64,000 bases of DNA from Typha latifolia. Lineage: Eukaryota; Streptophyta; Magnoliopsida; Poales; Typhaceae. Of this stretch, positions 12,133-25,790 are shown piece after piece. Position 1 is the stretch's first letter, and each line of letters begins with the position of its first letter. Under the pieces are notes generated by a model that saw only the letters and a program-made list of their open reading frames with translations, was not told the DNA's origin and did not search any database. The translations under genes were made by a program, and so were the position numbers. Location of the stretch: the NCBI GenBank assembly GCA_019914945.1, contig CM034100.1, positions 447,209 to 511,208 on the forward strand, given 5' to 3'.

Positions 12133-15100
12133 ATGGCTGGGATGGAGGTCGATTTTCTGTCGGATGAGGGCGCTGCGTTCTCTCCCAACGACCACATCGT
12201 GCAGGCACGGGTTTCTATTTTGGGTTTTTTTTTCTCGATGGCTTATGGTTTAATCCTGCAGTTGTCTGCTTGAATTATGTCGATATGTCAGAAGGGGTTA
12301 AACCGATCGGTACTTCGTTCCGGTTTATTATTGATGATGGTGATTTGGATGATGTACTCTATCTTTCGTTGTCAATTTGATTATCTTTTGGAAAAAGAGG
12401 GAAAACCGTAGTAGATTGGATTGCTTTCGTGTTTCTTGCGGGTAGGGACTGAGTTCACCTGCACAATTAATATGTTCCAGCAATCTAAGCTACTGATGCA
12501 GGATGGTGGATCTTCAAGGGCAGGGAGATGTTACACGTCCGGTTTTTGTTTTAAAACTGCTCAATTAATTGCTGTGAATTTATGTTTCATGAACACATAA
12601 TGAACTTGATATCCTGTTCGCGGAACTGAACTGCATGTACTGGTTCTGACTAATGGAAGTCACCGAGCACAACCTTGTCTGTAGCTCTTTTTCTCGAAAA
12701 TTATAAGATTCCTTGGGGTCCATGTTTGTCTTCATGATTGGCGTGTCACAGTTTAAAGTTCGTTAATTTGCACTCACACAAGTTACTAGTCTTTGATTAT
12801 AGATTCATTTCTTTTCATGAATGCAAATTTTAAGCACCTAACGAGGAAGGATCTTGGTTTTCACTCATGTAGTCATTCTTCTTCCATTATTGGATATTCA
12901 TATTTAAGTGGTGCCTGATTAACTCTCTCTTTTTTCCTTTTATTTCATTCTTTCTTCTTGTTCCAGAAACTCGTTCAGCATGGTGTCCCCCAGGAGCTAC
13001 TCTCACAGTTTCAGCCAGGTCTAGTTCATTTTGCAAAAGAAAACAAGTCGAAGATACCTGAGATGGCCTCTTGCATCTTAATGGCTGCTGCGGACATATT
13101 AGAGGCTCGGAGGTTGTCTAAGAAGGAGTCTGGAGGTGGCCTCAGTTGTCCTCTTGTTAAAGATGTATATGGTGTGAGCTTGCTGTGGTTACAATGGTTG
13201 ATGTTTGAGGGGGACCCACAAGCAGTGCTGAAGGACTTGGCGCAAAAATCAGTTGGTCAACGTGGTGTATGTGGCTCTGTTTGGGGACACAATGACTTGG
13301 CATACCGTTGCCGAACTTGTGAACTTGACCCAACTTGTGCTATATGCGTTCCATGTTTTCAGAATGGAGACCATAAGGATCATGATTATTCAATTATGTA
13401 CACTGGTGGTGGTTGCTGTGACTGTGGAGATGTCACTGCCTGGAAGCGCAAGGGATTCTGTTCGAAGCATAAAGGAGCTGAACAAATCCAACCTCTCCCA
13501 GGGGAGTTGGCAAATTCTGTTGGACCTGTATTAGATGCTCTTCTTAGGTACTGGAAGGACAAGGTCTGTTTAGCAGAAGTTCCTCCACATAGTAGGGGCG
13601 ACCGTACAGATCTATCTGCACAGATTGGAAATGAGCTAACTACTGCAACTGTTGGAATGTTGCTTGAATTCTGCAAATATAGTGAAAGTTTGCTTAGTTT
13701 CATATCTAAAAGGATGTATGAATGTGGTGATCTACTAGATGTCCTCACGAGGACTGAAAGGTTCTTGGACAAAAAAGTTGTGAAGAAGCTGCATGAGCTT
13801 CTTTTGAAGCTCCTTGGAGAACCACTATTTAAGTATGAATTTGCTAAAGCTTTCACAAGATATTATCCAATCACCGTACATGAACTAATAGAAAAGGGTA
13901 GTGATACAATGATGGAGAACTATCCATTGCTGACAACCTTCTCCGTGCAAATATTCACTGTACCAACTTTGACTTCAAGGATCGTGCATGAGGTGAATCT
14001 TTTGGCTGTACTTATTAGGTGCTTGAGGGACGTATTCCTTTCTTGTGTTGAGGATGCTGGTCATTTACAGGTAACTTGCTGGTTTTCCCTTTTCTCTGAT
14101 ATTAGTCCAACATTTTCTCATTAACTTGTATTTCCTTGTTATGAAAGTTCACTGTGCTCCATCTTAAGTATTGCTACTTATAAATGGTCCCATTACCCGT
14201 CTATGCTGAATTGGTATTTTCCTTGTTATAAGAAAGAATCTACTTATTATGAAAAATATAGAATGAGGCCAGTACTAATTAAAAACTGCTAATAAGATAG
14301 GGATGCAGTTTTCCAACTACTGAACCAGCCAACTCAGCCTATCCTCCTTCTGTTTTCTGATGGTAAATTAATTGTTTGCAGGCAAGTAAGTGGGCAAATT
14401 TATATGAAACAACAATACGTTTGGTGGAAGATATTCGTTACGTTTTGAGCCATGAAGAGGTGGCAAAATACATAGCGCACGAGAGGACTGATATATCAAG
14501 GTCATGGTTGAAGCTTTTACGTATTGTGCAAGGCATGGACACTCAAAAAAGAGCAACAGGTCTTCATGCAGAAGATGAAAATGAAAATCTTCATGGACCT
14601 TTTGTATTGGGGCAGTATCTAGGGAATGTCCACAATCTTTTGGTGCAAGGAGCATTTTCTGCTGTTGAATCCAAAGAACTGATGGTTGACACTCTTTGCT
14701 CCTCAGCTGCATATTTAGAAGATAATGATAATCAACGCCGTGCCAAAGTTGGAAGGTTTTCAAAAGAATGCTTTTCAGGCAATGTAAGCAATAGAGACAA
14801 GGTCAGAAGTTCTGAAGGGAGAGATATCTCAGCAGTTCCATATCCTGCCCGGTGGTTGATTTTTGAGTGTCTGAAAGCCATCGAGTGTTGGTTGGTACCT
14901 GATGTGGTACTCCGAAGTGAACCATCTTCTTTTGAGGCTAGCAGCAGCAGCTGTCATAATCTTTTGCACTTGAGAAAGAAACTCTTCAGGATCAAAGAGG
15001 GGACAAATTGTTCAAAGGCTTACAGGGCAGACATGGATCTTGACCAAGACTTGAACATTAGTAATTGTACTGGAGTGCCCGGTTATCCTTTTGAAGGGTG

Positions 15101-18100
15101 TATTAGTAGTTTGCTGACCGACAAAGGAAAGATGCTATTTCAGAATGGTAATTTATTAGTTGGCGATATGTGTTCCGAAGATTCCCTAAAGTGTCATTCA
15201 TCAGATGACAATCTCATGGATGTTGATCCTAGAGAAGAAGCGGAAGGACTTAGTACACTGAATATGGCCGATTGGCCTGAAATTGTTTTTGATGTCAGTT
15301 CACAAGAAATATCATTTCATATCCCTTTGCATCGTTTGCTTTCGTTGTTGTTGCGGAAGGCTATGAAGACATGTTATGATGAAGCTGAGAATTTGGAGAA
15401 GCCAAAGAGCATCTCTACACTTTCTTCAGCAGTGCATCATGACTTCTTTTGCCAAGTTTTAGGAAGCTTTCAACCATCTGGTTTTTCTGCCTCTCTGATG
15501 GAGCATCCATTACGACTCAGGGTGTTTTGTGCTCAAGTGCGGACTGGAATGTGGCGCAAGAATGGTGACACAGCGATATTAAGTTCCGAATGGTATCGTT
15601 CTGTACAATGGTAAGTCTGCAATTGTACCATCTTCTTTAGATTAGGTCATTGGTGTTGGTCTGATCCTTCATTTTTCCTTTTTTTTATAGGTTTGAACAA
15701 GGTCTAGAATCAGATCTTTTTCTGTTACAATGCTGTGCTGCATTAGCTCCCCCAGAATTGTTTGTCAAGACGATTCAAGAACGATTTGGTTTATCAAATT
15801 ATACTTCCTTGAGTCTTGTGGAACACAATGAGTAAGCTCTTCATCCTTCCCGTCTCCCCCCTTAGCAGCACTTATGTCCCTTTGACGTAGGACATGTCAG
15901 ACAAATGAAGATTGTTCTCCCTTTCCAACTGTTTTATAATCTACATTTTTTTTAAACATTTCATGGGATTTATTTCTGGGAAATTCCTTCTAAAGTTTTG
16001 TAGAGCATTTCTTTACAAATATTCTATTATGTTAAGGATACATTATTTGCAGGTATGAGCCAGTTCTGGTGCAGGAAATGCTCACTCTTATAATACAAAT
16101 AGTTAAAGAACGAAGGTTTTGTGGACTTTCCTCAGTTGATAATTTGAGAAGGGAATTGGTCTACAAGCTGTCTGTTGGAGATGCAACTCGTAGTCAACTT
16201 GTAAAATCTCTTCCTCGCGACCTTTCAAAGAGTAATCAACTTCAAAATGTTTTGGATATGGTTGCAGTATATTCAAATCCATCTGGAATGAAGCAGGTTC
16301 TGCAATAATATAATTTTGTATAATTTGTTCTTTTGTTTTTAATCATATGAAGAAACTGATAACAAAATGGATTCTAGGCAAAATATTCTCTTCGAGAATC
16401 TTATTGGAAAGAGTTGGACCTGTATCACCCTCGCTGGAACTCCAGAGATCTACAAGTTGCCGAAGAGAGATACTTCCGCTTCTGCAAAGCTTCTGCTCTT
16501 AATGTTCAGTTACCTCGATGGACCAACATCTTTGATCCGTTAAGCAATATTTCTAAAATTGCTACTTCAAAAGGTGTCCTCAACATTGTTTGTGCGGTTT
16601 TGTTTTATGCTGTTTATGGTGATACATCATCAGCTTCCCTAGCTCCTGATGGAGTTCTTATAACAGCACTGCACTTAGTTTCATTGGCATTAGATATCTG
16701 TGACTCTAAAAGTCGGATGCGCATGGATCAATATGCTACTGATGTGCTGCAATATGACAATGAATCATGTGAGGTGCCTTCTCATTATGCCAAAGATTTC
16801 TTTCCAATACTAACTTATGCAAGTGGAGAATTTATTGCCGGGTCTGATATAGGGCAGAACCAAAACATGTTATCATTGCTTGTTTTGTTAATGCACAAGT
16901 ACAAGGAAGAGAATGATAGCAACTGTTCTGTATCAAGATATTGCAACATCTCCACCTTGATTGAGGCTTTGCTGAAGAAGTTTGCTATGCTGAGCAATGA
17001 GTGTATGGTCACACTTAAACAAATGGTGCCTGCTCTTGTCTCTTCCATGCCAGAGCCCGGTAGTGCTGTACGTAATTCAGCCTCAACTTCTAATTCTGCA
17101 GAGAGGAAGGCAAAAGCACGTGAGCGTCAGGCTGCAATAATGGTAGTAGCAGATTCCATGGTATCTTATTGAAATGACTGTCCCACAGGATTTTGTTTAT
17201 GGTCATATAAATTAGTTTTGTATAACCCTTCTGATATTTCGTTGCTGCATAAATTTCACAGTCAGTTTCTGTACTGCCATCAGTCGCACGTGGGGCGGGG
17301 GGGGGGTAGGCCTCTTTTAACAGTCTCAATGAATTTGAATATGTTATACAATCCTCATGAACGTGTGAGCTCACTTCATGATGTAGTGACTAGAGTAGGT
17401 CAATGGAAGAAGGATATCCTGATACATGAGCCTCCACGGATGCAAAATTTGTGAAGGAAATATTTCAATAACCTTATAGTCACAGGACATGATATTATTC
17501 TTTAGATAACATTATCTTGTTATGCTGTCTGTCATAGGAAGCCCTGCATGCCTGAAGCAAGGCCGCCATGATAGGTGACCCCTGATTTAACCTTATATAC
17601 TGACATGTGAGCTCACTTCATGATTTAGCGAGTCCTTTTTTTTTGAAGAATCTTTTTGCTATTTTCGTTTTATTATGCTGAATTCTTTCTCTTGTTCTTT
17701 CTGGAAGCTTGTCCTGTTTTGTGTTTATTGTGCTTAATAAAATGATTTTGCCATTTTACCATTTTCCATTTATTTTGTGCTTAGAATCTAAAAGTAAGGT
17801 GTATTCTTTTTCAAGTTTAACTTCTCACCCTCTTACTGCTATATCCCAGGAGAAAATGAGAGCTGAACAGTCAAAATTTATAGCCAGTCTTGAGTCTTTA
17901 GGTAAAGAAGGATCTGATATTCCAACATCTGAGAAGGAAATATCCAACTTAGACATTGATGTCCAGGAAAATTCGATACCAGTTTGCTCTCTTTGTCGAG
18001 ATTCAGATTCCCGAAGTCCTTTGTGTTATTTGATTCTTCTTCAGGTAAGTCTATCATCACCATCAATTTCTGAATTTTGGTTCAGATTTTTTATATTGAT

Positions 18101-21100
18101 GTTGGCTTATATTCACATTTTCACTTGACCGTTATTAAATCTTGATTGTGCTGATGAAGAAACCCTGATCATCACTACTACTACTTTTAGCTTTCCATGT
18201 AGGCTTAAATATCTGTTACTTAGTTTCTCTTTCATTGGATCAGTAAATTTTATTATCTTTAATTATTATATAAACCAGAAATCTCGGCTTGTGAGTTTTG
18301 TTGAGAGAGGACCTCCATCGTGGGAAGATGGTGGGAAGTCAGATAAGGGATTTGGTTCAGCCATTAAAGAAGACATACTTAATCCTTTTGCTGCTGACTC
18401 AAGCAGTTCAATGGAGTTGCAGTCTGGGCAGGACACAGGCATGGAATTCTCCTTTGACACAGAGCCTGCAGAAGTTGATGCATTTCTGGACTTCTTGAAT
18501 GAACGTCTTCCCAATATTAGAAACATCCAACTACCTAATGTATATTCTAATGCTAACACAATTTCTAACCTGTCTCTTGAGATGATGGAGGATGAAATTT
18601 ATCAATCTGTTGTGAGAGAGTTAAATGATTCTGAATCCCGTTCAGACTTCCCAGATGGTGACAAGCCTTCAACTTCTAATACTGCAGTTGGTTCAAAGAA
18701 AACTAGAAATACAAAGTGTTCTGTGCTTGGAGCATATGTTGCTTGTCTTTCAAGAGACATTTCGAAACGCCATTCTTCTATTTATGGTCTTCAGCATTTT
18801 ACGGATGTATCATCAAAGCCTTCTGCATCAACAAGCAAATGTAATGGATTTGGTCCTAATGACTGTGATGGAATTCATATTTCGACGTGTGGACATGCTG
18901 TACATCAAGACTGTCATGATCGCTATTTGTTATCCTTAAAACAAAGGTATGATATGCAAGTTGCTTTTCCACCATACCTTCAGAGTAAATTGTAATGATT
19001 AACCAGTAATTAAATTCTAGCTGATTATTTTGATGTTCTTAACTTAGTACCTGAGAAATTCTCGCCACCATAGCATCATACTGTCTTTGTGCCAGATCCC
19101 ATGTAAACATGTATTTAAATGAATCTGTCCAGTTGTGTTATATTTTGTTGTTTCATGAATCATCTAGTTCACTTACATTTCTTTTTACCTTGCAAGGGAT
19201 CTATCAAACAATTTATATTTTTGAGATTGTGGCTTTGAAAAAATACCTCACTACCTCATTCTATTAACTGTGCTTTTTCTTTCTTTGATCTCTTCCCTGA
19301 ACCTCATTTTTCATTAGGACTGGTTGTTTCATCTTGCTGCACTCCATTGCTCAAGCTACCTGCCTCTAATCATTTGATAAAATGTTTCCTGCACCTAACT
19401 GATCTAATATAATATAGCAGCATCACATTATTTTGTGCTGCTTCAATTGGTTGAGTTATGTTTCAGATGTTTAATCTGAAACTGAATTCGTTCATACCAC
19501 CAAGAATCAATGTAATTATTTTAGGTTATCTTGTGGCACCCCAGATGGCTGGAGTTATCAGTTTTTCTCAGGGTATTCTGCATATTACTTATTGTTTCTG
19601 TGTTTGCAACACTAAAGATATTAAGATAGAGTTTATTTTTGACTGGAAAGTCAAAACTAAGCAGTAAAACTATTTCCTGCAAAGAATTAAATCAGCTGTC
19701 CTAGTGTGTAAATAAAGATGGTCATATTTTTCTACATCAACCTTTGGAATTTGCTTACTACGTGAATTTAATGAAATATGTGCATAGGTGACACCTCCAG
19801 CAGGTTTATTTACGCTTACCTATCAGTCATTCTTTTTCATTTTTCATGACAATCTCTGATATTCTATCAGAGCCAAGTTGTTGGGACTAGAGAATTGCTA
19901 TTTTTGTTGTCCTTTTTATATCTCTAATGATATGCACTTTCAGAAACATCAGGAGACTTGGTTTTGAAGGAGGACACATCATCGACCCGGATCTGGTAAT
20001 GTCCTTCACATGCTATTATTTTGTGTGAACTTTCATTGACTGAAGCAGTTTTAATTCTCTCTCTTCTCCTTTCTCTTCTCTCTAGGGGGAATTACTTTGT
20101 CCTGTATGCCGCAGATTTGCAAATTCTATCCTTCCTGCATCGCCTAACTTTTCTAATAAATCTTGGAATAAACCAATGTTCTCGAGTGATAATTCAGCTC
20201 GAGTTATAGCCTCGTCATCTTCATCAGGTAGCATTTTACGCATTCCACTTGCATTGTCTCTTCTGGACAGTACAGCAAAAATGGTTGGACAGGAAAGGAT
20301 TTTAAAACTCTTCTCTGGGAAGCTGAATGAAACCGTAGAGGCAGCTCTGGATCCTTCCCTCAGGAAATTGTCTATGCTGTATTATCCTCAAAGTTATGGG
20401 AGCCTTTCAGCATCTGAAAGGCTCAGCCATTCTCTACTTCTTTGGGACACTCTTAGGTACTCTCTTATATCTACAGAAATCGCTGCTCGTGGGAGGATGA
20501 AAACATCTTCAACCAGTTCGAAATCTTATCTAGAATCTTTATATGGTGAACTTAATTCTCCAAGTGGATTCATATTGTCACTTCTGCTTCGTGTTGCTCA
20601 ATCTGCACGCAATTCAAATCGTCTAGAAGTCCTTCTGAGGTTCAGAGGCATTCAACTTCTGACAGGGTCTATTTGCTCTGGGATTTCTGGGGACTGTGAT
20701 CTTTCAAACACAACTAAGCGGCGAGGTACACCCTAGCAGACTTTCACTCTTACATTGGTTCCAAGTTTGTTCAGATATTAGTCATACATATTCACATCAT
20801 CATATGAATACCATCAGTAGATGCAGGTAATAGCTAGCATAAACATAACAAGCAATGTCTTTGATGGGGATTTTGATCTTGGCAAGCTTTATTTTCTTTT
20901 CTGCTTATCATGATTATGGAAAGCAATATCATTCAGAAGAATGATCAGCTTCCTACTGGTCATGTATGATTGACTGCACGTTTTCCTAAGTTGTCTTTTC
21001 TAATTTTGATGATTATGATAATTTCCTCAGATAATGTCATTGGATTCTTATTGTATAATGATTAATGAAGACTGGTTATATTGAATAAAGGATTATCATG

Positions 21101-24100
21101 CCACAAGGCATGCCCCATCACCTAGGAATGCCTCTACGAGTTCTTTTGCCAGTGGCACTTTGCCATGTGCCAACATGGTGACAACATGCATGTGCTGGTC
21201 CACATGGCAATCCATCTTTTGGATAATGGGTGTGACCTCACCTCCCTACTTTATTTTTTTCCTTGATCTTTTGGTAGTTGAAAGATGGATGTCCTATAAG
21301 CCTCAACATTTTAGGGTCCTATGGCCAAAACTTGGGTCCTGCTTAATGCTTATAACAAGCAATACTCTGAAATTGGGAACTTGAAAAGATTGAAATTATT
21401 ACCAATAGTTTCCAACAAGAAACGTGAAATGTTGCTTTAACAGCAGCAGCCTGACTTTCCTTTGTGTTTCATGGTATTTCAGAAACTGTTAAGAAACTTG
21501 GAATGTACTTTTGGAGGTTGGATAAATACATATTTGTGAAAAGAGGATGAAGAGTTGACTGTTATTTGGAAGTGAGGACAAGGAATTTTGACCATTTTGA
21601 AGCTTGAAAGTTGAAACCAATGAGATTATGTAGTAATGAGCATAAACATAGAACAGTTATTTGTACGGTCCTGATTAGGCATATTAAAAAATGCATGACA
21701 GTGTAATGTGCTATAAAGGAACCATAAAGGATATTTGATCAATATCTTATGTTTATAAAAATATCTTTTGCATATCTCCCCTTGGGATATAAATTATAAT
21801 GTTACTAAAGAGGCGTAATCCTTTTTCTAGGTGCATGAGTTAATAAATTTTAGGGTTATCATGCAGTAAGTGGTTCGTGGTGATAACTTTTGGGTAGTAT
21901 CTGATATTTTGTCAAATTTGTATGTCTAAAATTTAAATGGATCTTATAGTAAACAAAAAGGATATATTTGATTAGGATTGTTTTTTTTTTAATGTATATA
22001 TTGGTCTATGCACAATGTGACACCCAAATGTCTTGCTCTAGTATCAATTCTGGTTTGGGTGGATTCCTTTTTGTACAATTGATTGCAGAAGGGAAATTTA
22101 CACTTTGAGTGAGAATGGATTGTGATCATCAAATGTGAATTGTGATGTAAAGATGAATTAAAGATAAATTGTGGGGATGCTAGGTCAAGAAGCCAAAATT
22201 CAGTAAAAATTGACAGTTTTAACTTTTTAAACTTGTATTTCGTATGCTCATAACCATACAAATAGTTTTCAGGGAAACCTATTCAGTATATGCTTAGTCA
22301 CCAATATAATGGTGATATTTCCTTCAAACTTGTTGGTGCTCAATTACTGGATGTTTCTAGTTTTTCTCTTGTTCATTGCAGATGCTGCATGAAGGCATAT
22401 AGTCTGTAGGGAAGCTCTCTTCTTCCTATGCAGATGAAAGAAGAAAAAAAAAAGAATGAAAAGATCACACCTCTGTTTGTTTCTTGGATCCTGGAACTAG
22501 ATAAATGTGGGGTTATTCTTGGCAAACCTACTTTGATGTCTTGATGAGAAAGTCAAAATTTTCAGTTATTTTCTGAGCACATATTTGTGCTAGTCAACTC
22601 TAGGAATCATTTGGCTTTTTTATGCATATATGAGAAGCTTGGAAAAAAAGAGCAAAGGGAAACTTAGACAATATATTTATGTACACTTCATCATCCTATG
22701 TGCATATAAATCCAGATATCTGCATTCTCATCTATCCATTTTGGTGCCAGGAAAGCTCTCATCCATCATTGAACATGCTAAAGAGGGAGATTTCTATCCT
22801 GACATTCAGTTTTGGAAGCAATCAGCTGATCCTATTCTTGCTCAGGACCCATTCACTTCACTCATGTGGGTTCTTTTCTGCCTTCCTCTGAAATTTTTGT
22901 CGTCCAGCGATTCCTTAATTTCTATCGTGCATCTCTTCTACGGGGTTTGTGTTGTTCAGGTATTTGATCAGTACTTTTGTTCTACAAATTTTTGATAGCT
23001 TTTCATTTTGCTTATCATGCATTCCGTTTTCCTTTGCATTTGCAGGCATTGATTACATTCTATTGCCAAGATAGTTTTGAAATTTCAAGCTTTAGCAGTT
23101 ACCCTCTTAGTGATGTTTGTAAGACTATGACGCAGTCTGAACTTGTTCGACAATATTTTCTCTCCAACCATATTGATTCCTTTTGCCATCCAAAAGATAT
23201 GCTTCGTAGATTTACATTTCCTTATCTTCGGAGGTGTGCATTGCTTTGGAAGTTGCTAAGATCATCGACAGTTGCTCCATTATATGACAGATCCAATATG
23301 TGGGAAAGATCATTTCTCCGTGTGAACAATGGCATATTAGGTGCATCCTCCAGCCTTGCAGTGGAGCTCAATGGAATACGGGAATTGGAGGACATGTTTC
23401 AGATTAAATCATTAGAACTAGTTCTTAAGGATGAAGTTTTGCATGATTTAACCTTGAAGTGGTGTCAACACTTCTGTGAGGAGTTTAGAGTTCGTAGACA
23501 TAGAGCTGCTTTATTTCCCACTCCTGCTGTACCTTTCAAGCTGATGCAGTTACCTCCACTTTACCAGGATCTTCTGCAAAGGTTTAGCAGTAGTAATAAT
23601 TTGTAATTATTTATTTCCTTTACACAACTTATGGTCATTAACGTGATGCATTTCTTTGCCGTCAGGTATGTAAAGATGCGTTGCTCTGATTGCAACTCTG
23701 TCCCGGATGAACCTGCTTTGTGCTTGCTTTGTGGCAAGTTATGTTCACCGAGCTGGAAGTCCTGCTGCAGGTTCACACAATACTCATGATTTTCATGTTC
23801 ATATTCTTTTTAGTTTTTTTTAATGACTTCTGTTAATTATGATATCTTTTATAATTGGGATGAATTCTCAAATTTGGTCACTCTACTTTTCCATTTTCTT
23901 TTAGGGCTAGTAAATGCCTGAATCATGCAGCTGTTTGTGGTGCTGGTATTGGTGTATTTCTGTTGGTTAGGGTATTGCTCATATCATCCATTGCTTTAAG
24001 TTTGGCTAACTTCCTATTTGACTTAGCTTCACCTTGTGCTGACTCTTTGACTTGATTCTTGCAGAAAACTACAATTTTACTGCAGAGATCTGCACGCCAG

Positions 24101-25790
24101 GCATCTTGGCCATCTCCCTACCTTGATGCATTTGGTGAAGAGGTATTGGATTACTATATCAGAATATTAGTCTATTGTAGAGCACATAAACCTCTAGAAT
24201 TTAAACCCACATAAAGAAAAACCATAGTTCTTTTTGTGTGTAAGAAACTGCATGCCTGACCTTGAATGTTTTCTTTCAAAGTCATATCTCTTTAGGATAA
24301 TTGTTCTCTTTTGTCCTGCTGTCCTTCCTCTTTATGTCCACTTATTTAGGCATCCTAGTATAATTCGAAGTACAGCAAACAACTTATGCTCAGCATCTAG
24401 GGAAATTATAGTGTAAATTACATATTAGGGATGGTCGCTTTACTTTTTTTTAATTATAGAAGGACAGTGCCCTTTTGATGTGCATTGATGTACCAGTGCC
24501 CTATTGTAATGTATCAGAAGAATATTGTGATATTAACCTGTGCTGCCTTATGCCCTCTTGCCAACCTCTACTGGTCATATATATTCCCATGCTAATTGAC
24601 ACGGACATCTAGAGTGTAGTGATAGATAAATCCATGATTTGGTTACTAAGCTAGAAATTTCTAGCTTTTGCAACGGTTATCTAGTTTTCAAATAGGATTG
24701 GGAAGTTGGAAAAGGAGTATAAAGTATCCAAGTAATAGAGAAGCTAACACACGTGTGTGGAAAACAGGGAATCCAATGTAGGACAGAGTGATTCAGTATA
24801 ATGCAGTTGTGGATCTGAGGGGTGAACAGATGTAGAGTTCAATCAATTTATTTGCCTATCTAGTTCGAGGATAATTGCACTATAAAAGCTTTAAGGTTCT
24901 AATTTCTATACATAAATTTGTACTACTAGTTCCTGTTATTCACGTACAGATAAGTTCTTATGTTTAGCTTAAGTATAAGAATTCTGATGCGAGGATGCAA
25001 GCAAATCTCAGGACAAAAACAGTTATCAGGTCGAGTGCAAGCAGTAATTTTAGCATTTGTAATCTAGAAGCCTAGAATAGATGGAGACAAGAATTACTAA
25101 GACAAGCACTAAGAAAAAGGAAGAGTATAGGAGACTGCTCAGAAGGGGAAGGACAAAGACCAGATAGGCCCTTCTCTTTATTGATTAGATTCATAGTGAG
25201 TAGTGACCTAGATTCCTAAACAACTTGCAACACTAATATTATCATAGAATACTATGTGGAGTCCAACAACATAAATGACATGCCTCTCTCTGCAAGCAGC
25301 TGCTCTGATCAATTATTAGTTTGTATAAGCAATTACCATCCTAGTTTGTTTATTTGCATCCTTTGTAGTGGAGCTATTCTGTACTTTGACGAGTGGAAGC
25401 ATTTACAATTTTTTCCACCAATGCTCATAATAGTTCTGCATGTACCATTTTTGTGGGTGCAGGATCATGAGATGAACAGGGGAAAGCCTTTGTATCTGAG
25501 TGAGGAGCGGTATGCAGCTCTTACATATTTGGTGAGAAGAGTTTCTTCTTGTGGTTTGTCATTGAAATGATTGCCATGGACGGTTAACAATATTTTAAGA
25601 TATTTTAAATTAAGTACTTTTTGTGCTTTGAATCTTGTCTATTTTTATTTCTTAAAAGTATTGGCCTTTCTTATTTGTCTTTATACTTACTGTTGCGGTA
25701 CGTCATTTATAATAGGTGGCATCTCATAGTCTTGATCGGACATCTGAAGTGCTTCGCCAAACAACTATTGGTCTTTATGGTTCTGATTAG
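12133..25790 (+). CDS. PRT6: E3 ubiquitin ligase PROTEOLYSIS 6 (UBR-box N-recognin)
   Basis: Plant N-recognin that binds basic N-termini made by the Arg/N-degron pathway and ubiquitinates targets such as group VII ERF factors in oxygen sensing. I read 17 exons: 12133-12204, 12967-14070, 14382-15610, 15691-15831, 16053-16296, 16378-17142, 17850-18044, 18279-18946, 19944-19995, 20086-20725, 22751-22959, 23046-23581, 23666-23770, 23905-23971, 24065-24142, 25463-25531 and 25716-25790. They sum to 2082 residues, close to known PRT6. The UBR box (about residues 126-195) keeps its zinc ligands in the segments CGSVWGHND, CRTCELDPTCAICVPCF and GGGCCDCGD. The RING-H2 is split: CSLC near 1229, HISTCGHAVHQDCH near 1450, CPVC near 1495. 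The last 130 residues (from YVKMRCSDC to LYGSD) form the conserved cysteine-rich C-terminal domain. Exon 1 may instead end at 12210. Confidence 0.93.
20726..22750. other. Large PRT6 intron 10
   Basis: A 2.0-kb intron, AT-rich, with no coding potential on either strand that I trust. A stretch at about 21100-21300 is less AT-rich and has repeated CATGG/CCATG words and short palindromes, so it may be an old insertion. I could not find terminal repeats. Confidence 0.4.
24143..25462. other. PRT6 intron 15
   Basis: A 1.3-kb intron between the exon ending YLDAFGEE and the exon beginning DHEMNRGKPLYL. Nothing recognisable is seen inside apart from AT-rich sequence. Confidence 0.4.

Noticed and set aside
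13386..13856. 156-codon minus-strand frame
   Set aside because: It lies opposite PRT6 exon 2, which encodes the UBR box and is clearly the real coding strand.
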